The notes below the pieces were generated by a model. That model had not been told where the DNA came from and made no database searches. It saw only the letters and a list, made by a program, of their open reading frames with translations. This document shows, one piece after another, positions 1 to 4,685 of a DNA stretch of 6,054 nucleotides (position 1 is its first letter; each line of letters begins with the position of its first letter). Position numbers and translations under genes: made by a program. The stretch comes from Pseudomonadota bacterium (GTDB lineage: Bacteria > Pseudomonadota > Gammaproteobacteria > Burkholderiales > Casimicrobiaceae): positions 1 through 6,054 of the forward strand of contig JAKPSO010000917.1 of the NCBI GenBank assembly GCA_029571495.1. The letters run 5' to 3'.

Positions 1-826
1 CTTTGTCGATGATTTCCTTGGCCGTGCCCGCAGGCGCTAACAAACCGAACCAACCGACGTTGACGAAACCGGGCAGACCGGATTCGGCGACGGTTGGAAT
101 GTCTGGCGCCGCCGGGCTGCGCTCGGCGCTCGTCACGCCCAGCGCTTTTACTTTTCCGGACTTGATGAACGGCAGCATCGCCGCCAAGTTGCCGGGCACC
201 ATTTCCACGCTGCCGCCCGCAACGTCAGTGAGTGCGAGCGATTCACCCTTGTACGGAACGTGCTTGAGGTCAATCCCAGCGCTGTAGAGAAAGTTTTCCC
301 CCGCCATGTGTACCTGGCTACCGATGCCCGCCGATCCGAAATTCATTTGGCCCGGTTTCGCTTTGGCCATCACGATGAATTCGGCGATGTTTTTCGCCGG
401 TACGTTAGGTCCGACCACGATCACCATCGGGCCCTGAGCGACGTTCGTGATCGGCGCGAAGTCCTTCGCGGCGTCGAATGGCATCTTTGCGTATATGTGC
501 GGATTCACTGTCACGATCGAACCCGACGCCATGACCAGTGTGTAGCCGTCGTTGGCGGCTTTCGCGACTTCCGTCGCTCCGATATTGCCGCCTGCGCCGG
601 TCTTGTTTTCAACGAGCACGCTCTGGCCCCATACGTCCTGCAATCGTTGCCCAAGGAGCCGTGCCACGACGTCGGTGGTGCCACCGGCCGGAAACGGCAC
701 GACGATCCGCACGGGCTTGTTCGGCCACGGCGCGCTTTGCGCCAGCGCGGGTGCACCCGACACGAGAGCAAGCACGCCCGCAGTCATCGCCGAACACAAC
801 GCGAACCACTTTTGTCTGTACAACAT
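1..826 (-). CDS. Bug/TctC-family tripartite tricarboxylate transporter substrate-binding protein (3' end cut by window edge)
   Basis: 275 codons are visible; the family is usually about 320-330 residues, so roughly the last 50 are off the left edge. Residues 1-29 form a Sec signal peptide: RQK near the start, a hydrophobic stretch, and a likely cleavage after A-L-A at 27-29. The mature part begins WPNKPVRIVVPFPAGG, the classic Bug motif, followed by TTDVVARLLGQ (50-60), NKTGAGGNIGA (74-84), GSQVHMAGE (169-177) and HVPYKG (189-194). Family members are periplasmic solute receptors for carboxylates and other small organic acids, working with TctAB-type membrane proteins or acting as orphan sensors/receptors. 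No TctA/TctB gene is in the window. The ATG at 826 is preceded by a strong Shine-Dalgarno, which fixes the start. It lies 113 nt downstream of the sdhC-like gene on the same strand, so co-transcription with the dehydrogenase genes is plausible. The ligand cannot be read from sequence; a di- or tricarboxylate is inferred only from the neighbours. Confidence 0.93.
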   Translation of the reverse strand, partial: MLYRQKWFALCSAMTAGVLALVSGAPALAQSAPWPNKPVRIVVPFPAGGTTDVVARLLGQRLQDVWGQSVLVENKTGAGGNIGATEVAKAANDGYTLVMASGSIVTVNPHIYAKMPFDAAKDFAPITNVAQGPMVIVVGPNVPAKNIAEFIVMAKAKPGQMNFGSAGIGSQVHMAGENFLYSAGIDLKHVPYKGESLALTDVAGGSVEMVPGNLAAMLPFIKSGKVKALGVTSAERSPAAPDIPTVAESGLPGFVNVGWFGLLAPAGTAKEIIDK

Positions 827-835
827 TTGTCAGTA

Positions 836-842
836 CTCCTTT
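836..842 (-). promoter_or_regulatory. Ribosome binding site of the Bug-family gene
   Basis: Read on the minus strand this is AAAGGAG, 9 nt before the ATG at 826. It is the best Shine-Dalgarno in the window and supports that start. It also suggests independent, efficient translation of the binding protein even if it is transcribed with the upstream sdh-like genes. Confidence 0.8.
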
Positions 843-858
843 ACAAATTCAACACGGG

Positions 859-901
859 GCCCACTTGCCGTTGCTGTGACCCCGCCCACTCGTCTGTGAC
901 C
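859..901. repeat. Imperfect tandem direct repeat in the sdhC-like/Bug gap
   Basis: The 113-nt gap 827-939 has no gene. It holds two adjacent copies of a motif: 859-881 (GCCCACT, then a longer middle, then CTGTGACC) and 884-901 (GCCCACT, CGT, CTGTGACC). The outer 7 and 8 bases are identical and the middle differs by a 5-nt insertion. This could be a paired protein-binding site, an RNA element, or a chance duplication. No hairpin with a T-run that would end sdh transcription was seen here. Confidence 0.45.
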
Positions 902-939
902 TTAAACGGATGGCGGCGATGCGAACACGACGCCGATCG

Positions 940-1314
940 TCACGCGGTCAAGATCGCGCCGAGCAACACACCGACCAGAATACACGCGGCCAACGCCGCG
1001 CCGATCCAGCGTTTGCGCGATCCGTGCCAGCGCCCAAACTCGATAACCAGCAAGCGCACACCGCCCGCCGCATGTGCCGTCAGCAATATCACTAGGCCCC
1101 ACTCCGCAAACTTGACCAACGGCATTTCAGTCCAGCGCAAAAAACCATCGAGCGTGGCAGCGCCCTGAAGGCTAGTGCCCAACGCCCAAAAGTGCAGCGG
1201 CAGGAACAAGGCAAGCGCAACGCCCGAGATTCGGTGGACGACAAACGCGATGTATCCCACATTGCCACGAGCGCGCCAGTCATTGCGACGAACGTTTGAA
1301 CAATCAGCCCGCAT
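940..1314 (-). CDS. sdhC: Succinate dehydrogenase/fumarate reductase cytochrome b556-type membrane subunit (SdhC-like)
   Basis: 124 residues, the length of typical SdhC. There are three membrane segments, about 20-47, 66-90 and 104-122. Segment 1 carries HRISG (27-31), the SdhC signature H-R-x-S/T-G, followed by LHFWALGTSL. Segment 2 carries VKFAEWG and then TAHAAGGVR, where H81 aligns by eye with the haem-ligating histidine of E. coli SdhC (H84). In this family the subunit holds one haem ligand and part of the quinone pocket, passing electrons from SdhB to membrane quinone. A second histidine seen in E. coli (GIRH) is Leu here, and the serine three residues before the HR pair is Phe (F24). 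The ATG at 1314 lies 11 nt inside the end of the upstream sdhD-like gene with a modest GGGG before it; GTG at 1320 is an alternative. Translation is probably coupled. Confidence 0.85.
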   Translation of the reverse strand: MRADCSNVRRNDWRARGNVGYIAFVVHRISGVALALFLPLHFWALGTSLQGAATLDGFLRWTEMPLVKFAEWGLVILLTAHAAGGVRLLVIEFGRWHGSRKRWIGAALAACILVGVLLGAILTA

Positions 1315-1645
1315 AAACACCCCACACCGCGCGTAGACCGATGATCGCTAGCAGCGCAGCGAGCAATGCCACCGTGACTTGCAACGAACGACCACGCCAT
1401 TGCAGCCATTCCTCGGCAATTCGAGCCAACCCGAGCGGCGCGTGAACCACGACGCTCAATACGAAGACCACATAGAACAATGCGAACGCCGTGTTGCCGC
1501 GCGTGCGCGCCAAAATCTCCGCCGCGGAGAGACCGCCGCGCAACGCGTACAAAATGGTGAACAAATGTACGAGCACACAAAGCGCCAGCACCATTGCGCT
1601 GATGCGCTGCGCGTACCAGAGTTTCGCTTCAGTGGCTTTGGTCAA
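1304..1645 (-). CDS. sdhD: Succinate dehydrogenase/fumarate reductase hydrophobic membrane anchor (SdhD-like)
   Basis: 113 residues with three hydrophobic segments, about 15-35, 53-76 and 88-110. QRISAMVLAL (13-22) resembles the first helix of SdhD anchors. VVHAPLGLARIAEEW (67-81) aligns by eye with the E. coli SdhD stretch holding haem ligand H71; here the histidine is H69. The protein ends WGVYAG, similar to the SdhD C-terminus. With the SdhC-like partner it would form the membrane anchor and cytochrome b of a succinate:quinone oxidoreductase-type complex. Where E. coli has the quinone-contacting Asp-Tyr pair, this protein has Glu-Trp (80-81). The start is TTG at 1645, overlapping the sdhB TGA by four bases (TTGA), with GGAG 7 nt upstream. 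No ATG fits before the first helix, so a TTG start with translational coupling to sdhB is the best reading. Calling it SdhD rather than a second SdhC-type cytochrome is by-eye similarity. Confidence 0.82.
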   Translation of the reverse strand: MTKATEAKLWYAQRISAMVLALCVLVHLFTILYALRGGLSAAEILARTRGNTAFALFYVVFVLSVVVHAPLGLARIAEEWLQWRGRSLQVTVALLAALLAIIGLRAVWGVYAG

Positions 1646-2361
1646 TCGAGTTCTCCGCGTATTGCCGCGCGCGCGGCGAGGCGCTTGAGTCCGCTGATGC
1701 CCGCCGTCGGTTCGATGCCTTTCGGGCAGCGCTCCGAGCACGTCGTGTGCGTGTGACAGGCGTGACAACCGGCGTCGCCCGCGACGGCTCTAAGCCGTTC
1801 ATTTTGCGCGGTGTCGCGCACGTCGTTGGCGAGTGTCCAAGCGCGATTGAGTGCCGCAGGCCCCAAATAATCTTGCCGCCACGTGACGGTGTCGCACGAT
1901 GCGTAACAGACGCCGCATCCGATGCACTCAATCCCCGCGTCGACTCGCTTGCGTTCCTCGGAATCCGGTTTAACGTTGCTGAAGTCGTCGCGGCGGTTAA
2001 GTTCGCCCGTAAACCGACCTTTCGCCGCCGCCCATTTGTCGAAAAATTCCGACATATCGGTGGTGAGGTCCTTGATGATCGGCAAGTTTGACAGAGGCGC
2101 CAGCTCCAACTCGTCGCGAATCACAACCTTGGAAACATGTGTGCGGCACGTCCAGCGCGCTACACCGTTGACGGTCATCGCGCATGAGCCGCACATTCCG
2201 ACGCGGCAAGAAAAGCGGTAACTCAGCGTCGGGTCAAGCGAGCGCTGCACATAGGTCACTACGTCTAAGACCGTTTGACTATCGCGGCGCGGGACTTGAT
2301 ACGTCACCCAATCGCCCTCGGCGGTGCCACGCCAAATCTTCACGGTGAGGGGTGCGCTCAT
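1642..2361 (-). CDS. sdhB: Succinate dehydrogenase/fumarate reductase iron-sulfur subunit
   Basis: 239 residues, normal for SdhB/FrdB. The N-terminal plant-type ferredoxin domain has CRVGMCGSC plus a later Cys (C52, C57, C60, C72), which bind [2Fe-2S]. The C-terminal domain has CIGCGVCYASC (C146, C149, C152, C156), then C202, C208 and C212 in CHTHTTCSERCPKG. C146/149/152/212 fit the [4Fe-4S] cluster and C156/202/208 the [3Fe-4S] cluster. The CIGCGVCYASC form and LGPAAL resemble FrdB as much as SdhB. W161 matches the conserved quinone-site Trp (E. coli W164), while the usual Pro after the fourth Cys is Asp. The subunit passes electrons from a flavoprotein, absent here, to the membrane subunits encoded just downstream. 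ATG 2361 has no clear Shine-Dalgarno; GTG 2370 is a possible alternative three codons upstream. It is first in the visible minus-strand operon and divergent from a LysR gene. Confidence 0.94.
   Translation of the reverse strand: MSAPLTVKIWRGTAEGDWVTYQVPRRDSQTVLDVVTYVQRSLDPTLSYRFSCRVGMCGSCAMTVNGVARWTCRTHVSKVVIRDELELAPLSNLPIIKDLTTDMSEFFDKWAAAKGRFTGELNRRDDFSNVKPDSEERKRVDAGIECIGCGVCYASCDTVTWRQDYLGPAALNRAWTLANDVRDTAQNERLRAVAGDAGCHACHTHTTCSERCPKGIEPTAGISGLKRLAARAAIRGELD
1653..1656 (-). promoter_or_regulatory. Ribosome binding site deciding the TTG start of the sdhD-like gene
   Basis: GGAG on the minus strand lies within the last codons of sdhB, 7 nt before TTG at 1645. The spacing is ideal, and the TTGA overlap with the sdhB stop favours stop-restart translation. 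It supports the TTG over longer starts that would run inside sdhB. Confidence 0.55.
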
Positions 2362-2447
2362 GCAGCGCACGACTGCGCGAAATCGCAGTCCATTGAGCTA
2401 ATGAATACGTCGCTTCGAGAGCGCGCGGCAGTGAATTTCATCTACTC

Positions 2448-2476
2448 ATTATGGTTCAAACCACTGCGTCGGAAAA
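2448..2476 (-). promoter_or_regulatory. Candidate sigma70 promoter for the sdhB-led operon
   Basis: On the minus strand, CATAAT (2453-2448, 5 of 6 matches to TATAAT) is preceded after exactly 17 nt by TTTTCC (2476-2471, a poor -35). Transcription would start near 2441, giving about 80 nt of leader before sdhB. A weak -35 with a dyad directly upstream is typical of an activator-dependent promoter. By-eye prediction only. Confidence 0.35.
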
Positions 2477-2487
2477 GCGAAAATTTC

Positions 2488-2507
2488 TATTCCTGAGCGA
2501 AAGAATA
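2488..2507. promoter_or_regulatory. Candidate LysR-type regulator binding dyad (TATTC-N10-GAATA)
   Basis: The inverted repeat has perfect 5-bp arms, TATTC (2488-2492) and GAATA (2503-2507), around 10 bp. Its centre is about 57 bp upstream of the predicted sdhB transcription start, near the usual upstream recognition site of LysR-type activators, and about 88 bp before the regulator's own ATG. It does not match the strict T-N11-A palindrome well, so the assignment rests on position and symmetry. Confidence 0.35.
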
Positions 2508-2544
2508 ACTTTTGCTTAACGATCAGTCTAGAAAAATATCCTGT

Positions 2545-2557
2545 AGATTTGCAATCT
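2545..2557. repeat. Short inverted repeat in the LysR gene leader (AGATT-TGC-AATCT)
   Basis: Perfect 5-bp arms surround a 3-nt centre, ending 28 nt before the regulator ATG. It could be an autoregulatory half of the LysR control region or a small hairpin in the leader. No convincing Shine-Dalgarno precedes that ATG: the nearest GAG is 18 nt away. The rest of 2362-2585 is an AT-richer control region with no gene. Confidence 0.25.
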
Positions 2558-2585
2558 GACCAAAGAGCTTAAAGCCGCCCGCCCC

Positions 2586-3467
2586 ATGCCTTCCATTCGC
2601 GTCCTGAGAACATTTCTAAAAGTGGCGGAGCGCGGCAGCTTTGCCGCAGCCGGTGCTGACATTGGCCTCACGGCCGCTGCAGTAGGCCTTCAAATTCGCG
2701 CGCTGGAGCAGGACTTGGGCATGGTGCTCTTTGATCGCGCGGGCCGTTCGATCGTTCTCAATACTGCTGGACGCAATGTGGTGCCGGAGATGCTTGATTT
2801 GGTTCGTCGCTACGAGTCGCTTGCGACGCAGGATGCGGACGGGCTCTCGGGAACGGTAGTGATGGGTGCGTTGGTTTCGGCTCTGATGGGAGCTTTCTCT
2901 GGGGCGCTCTGGCAACTTAAACGCGATCATCCACGCCTTGAAGTGAAGCTCTTTGCTGGCCTGTCCGCAGACTTCGTCACGCGCGTGGAAAACGGCGAAC
3001 TCGATGCGGCCGTCACGACGCACTCGCCGCGACCCTTGCCTGCATCGTTGCAGTGGACGCCGTTGTATAGCGAGCCGATGGTTTTGATCGTGCCGCGCCG
3101 GCCGCACTTCAAGCTCGAGAGCGAACCGCTGGAGATTTTGCGAACTGCGCCGTTTTTGCGTTTTGATCGAACCACGTGGACCGGTGATTTGGTGGCGCGC
3201 GCGCTGGCGAAAGCACGCGTGAAAGTGGTCGAAGGCCTTGAAGTGAATTCCGTCGAGACAATCGTGGCACTGGTGCGGCAGGGCTACGGAGCGGCCATCG
3301 TGCCCAAGCTCGACAACGTGAAGTGGGCGCGCGACACCGACCTCACCTTGATTCCGATTCCCGGCAGCCGCATCGAGCGGCGCGTGGGCTTGCTGGAGCG
3401 CACGCAACACTCCCGCACTCAGTTCACAAGCGCCATCAAGAAGCACTTCAAATCGCGAACGGCCTAG
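2586..3467 (+). CDS. LysR-family transcriptional regulator
   Basis: 293 residues, standard for the family. The N-terminus has the typical layout: LRTFLKVAERGSFAAAG (7-23), a winged helix-turn-helix at about 18-37, then LQIRALEQDLGMVLFDR (35-51) and the wing GRSIVLNTAG. Residues 60-85 form the linker helix, and about 88-290 the periplasmic-binding-protein-like effector domain, with ENGELDAAV near 135-143 and VRQGYGAAIVPKL in its second lobe. Cytoplasmic DNA-binding protein, usually a tetramer that activates on binding a small-molecule inducer. It is divergent from the sdhB-led operon across about 220 bp with a candidate dyad, so control of that operon plus autoregulation is the natural inference; the inducer may be a carboxylate used by that operon. 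The start fits family alignment despite lacking a clear Shine-Dalgarno. Specific identity, for example as a TcuR-like regulator, cannot be assigned. Confidence 0.93.
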   Translation: MPSIRVLRTFLKVAERGSFAAAGADIGLTAAAVGLQIRALEQDLGMVLFDRAGRSIVLNTAGRNVVPEMLDLVRRYESLATQDADGLSGTVVMGALVSALMGAFSGALWQLKRDHPRLEVKLFAGLSADFVTRVENGELDAAVTTHSPRPLPASLQWTPLYSEPMVLIVPRRPHFKLESEPLEILRTAPFLRFDRTTWTGDLVARALAKARVKVVEGLEVNSVETIVALVRQGYGAAIVPKLDNVKWARDTDLTLIPIPGSRIERRVGLLERTQHSRTQFTSAIKKHFKSRTA

Positions 3468-3512
3468 CGGGATGCCGTGTTTGGGTGTGATCGCTTATGG
3501 CTTTTTGGCCGA

Positions 3513-3547
3513 AACGACCATTCTGTGGCCGTTGCGTGGTGTTTTTT
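3513..3547 (+). terminator. Candidate intrinsic terminator of the LysR gene
   Basis: AACGACCA (3513-3520) pairs with TGGCCGTT (3526-3533), with one mismatch in 8 and a TTCTG loop. After 8 nt comes a run of six T (3542-3547). It sits 46 nt past the LysR stop. The gap between stem and T-run is longer than ideal, so efficiency is uncertain. Confidence 0.4.
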
Positions 3548-3582
3548 AGGCAAGTCGACTAAGCAGATTATTTGGCTATATA

Positions 3583-3597
3583 GACCGTAGCACGGTC
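3583..3597 (-). terminator. Short GC hairpin after the dioxygenase gene
   Basis: GACCGT and ACGGTC form a perfect 6-bp stem with a 3-nt loop, 20 nt beyond the TAA of the minus-strand dioxygenase gene. The bases that follow on the minus strand are TATATAG, not a true T-run, so it is a weak terminator candidate. Between the convergent LysR and dioxygenase genes (3468-3617) nothing else was seen. Confidence 0.3.
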
Positions 3598-3617
3598 GTT
3601 AGCGCGCAAAAGCCGTA

Positions 3618-4547
3618 TTAACCCCACATCGCCGAGCGCATCGAGATCGACGCCAACGCCATGTCCGCGTTGAAGAAGCGCACCGGCTCACTCGCGGAGA
3701 CAGCGCCCGCCGTGTAGAGGAGCGGCAAGTAGTGCTCGTACGTCGGATGTGCGAGCGTCGCGACTTGGCCGAGCTTTTGAAAATCGTTCAGGCGCGCGTT
3801 GTCGCCCGATTGCAAAATCTCGGCGGTCACACGATCAAACTCAATCGCCCAGTCGTAGGCTTTTCCGCCCGACGCTTGCATTCTCATCGCACGCAGGTTG
3901 TGCACGATGTTGCCACTGCCGACGATCAACACGCCGTAGTTGCGCAGTTTCGCGAGCTGCTGTCCCAGCGCGAAATGTTCACTCGGCGCGCGGCCGTAAT
4001 CCATGCTCAGTTGCACCACGGGAATTGACGCCGCGGGGAACATTGGCTTGATCACCGACCACGTACCGTGATCCAAACCCCATTCGTGATCGTCGAGCCC
4101 AACCAAAGGCGCGGTGATCGATTGTGCGATGGACTTTGCGGTCAGCGGCGCGCCGGGCGCGGGGTATTGCTGGTCGAACAATGCTTGGGGAAAACCGCCG
4201 AAATCGTGAATCGTTTTCGGCTGCGCCATGGCCGTCATCCACCACCCGCGCGTGAGCCAGTGCGCGGAGATACAGAGGATCAATTGCGGCGTCGGGTACT
4301 TCGCGCCGGTGCCGAACTGCGCGCCGATGCCCTGCCAGCTGCGTCGATACGCGTTGTCCTCAATCGCGTTCATCGGGCTGCCATGTCCGACAAACATGAC
4401 CGGCATGCGCGGCGATTTGGTGAGGCCAACGAATGCGGAATCGGAGAGCGGAGCGGAGGAGGTGGACATTTTTGTAGCCGCGGTCGCGTAGATCGGTGCC
4501 GAAAACAGCGCGGAGAGCAGTGCGCGGCGATGGGGGGATGGTTTCAA
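3618..4547 (-). CDS. DODA/YgiD-type class III extradiol ring-cleavage dioxygenase
   Basis: 309 residues from a TTG at 4547. From residue 48 the protein matches the LigB-like DODA (4,5-DOPA extradiol dioxygenase, E. coli YgiD) family: MPVMFVGHGSPMNAI, SAHW, HDFGGFP, HEWGLDHGTWSV, GSGNIVHNLR and PTYEHYLPLLY. By alignment with YgiD the metal ligands are H55, H96, H216 and H272; H160 in LDHGTW is likely catalytic. The family opens aromatic rings beside a vicinal diol using Zn/Fe and O2; the natural substrate of most bacterial members is unknown. The start is uncertain. ATG 4469 gives 283 residues and keeps the whole domain. The TTG start adds PHRRALLSALFSAPIYATA, a twin-arginine/Sec-like leader, and is preferred for that reason. 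Neither has a Shine-Dalgarno. The open frame continues further upstream only as antisense of the divergent gene. A 17-bp palindrome overlaps the TTG. Likely monocistronic. Confidence 0.88.
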   Translation of the reverse strand: MKPSPHRRALLSALFSAPIYATAATKMSTSSAPLSDSAFVGLTKSPRMPVMFVGHGSPMNAIEDNAYRRSWQGIGAQFGTGAKYPTPQLILCISAHWLTRGWWMTAMAQPKTIHDFGGFPQALFDQQYPAPGAPLTAKSIAQSITAPLVGLDDHEWGLDHGTWSVIKPMFPAASIPVVQLSMDYGRAPSEHFALGQQLAKLRNYGVLIVGSGNIVHNLRAMRMQASGGKAYDWAIEFDRVTAEILQSGDNARLNDFQKLGQVATLAHPTYEHYLPLLYTAGAVSASEPVRFFNADMALASISMRSAMWG

Positions 4548-4561
4548 TTGATAATCAATTG
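4545..4561. promoter_or_regulatory. Perfect 17-bp palindrome, candidate operator at the dioxygenase 5' end
   Basis: CAATTGATAATCAATTG is an 8-bp perfect inverted repeat around one central base, AT-rich in a GC-rich setting. It overlaps the candidate TTG start of the dioxygenase gene and lies about 125 bp upstream of the divergent fusion gene. Size and symmetry suit a dimeric repressor of the MarR or similar winged-helix type; family and ligand are inference. Confidence 0.5.
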
Positions 4562-4627
4562 GGGATGGACTTGATGAACACAAGTATGGCTGATTAAAGC
4601 GCGCCGTGACGGAATTTTGTACGCCAA

Positions 4628-4652
4628 CGCCGCTACCGCTGCTGCCGCGGCG
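4628..4652 (+). other. GC hairpin in the leader of the fusion gene
   Basis: CGCCGC (4628-4633) and GCGGCG (4647-4652) are perfect 6-bp arms around 13 nt, ending 33 nt before the fusion-gene ATG. There is no T-run on either strand, so it is not an obvious terminator. It may be a leader structure or simply GC-rich chance. No convincing promoter was found in 4562-4685; TTGATG at 4571 is the best -35-like hexamer but lacks a good partner. Confidence 0.2.
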
Positions 4653-4685
4653 TAGTATTGCCGCGCAAACGTTCCTCGGGGAATC

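Noticed and set aside
260..1168. Long plus-strand open frame of 302 codons
   Set aside because: It lies antisense across the Bug-family gene and the sdhC-like gene. Its composition is Arg/His-rich shadow sequence with no recognisable domain.
940..2361. TcuB-type tricarballylate electron-transfer protein
   Set aside because: TcuB is one polypeptide of different architecture. Here there are three separate subunits with canonical SdhB, SdhC and SdhD signatures.
2616..3446. 276-codon minus-strand open frame
   Set aside because: It is the antisense shadow of the LysR gene; its His/Arg/Gln-rich translation resembles no family.
4545..4561. FNR/CRP-type or Fur box
   Set aside because: FNR sites are TTGAT-N4-ATCAA, but here the half-sites are only one base apart. 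The sequence also does not match the Fur 19-mer.
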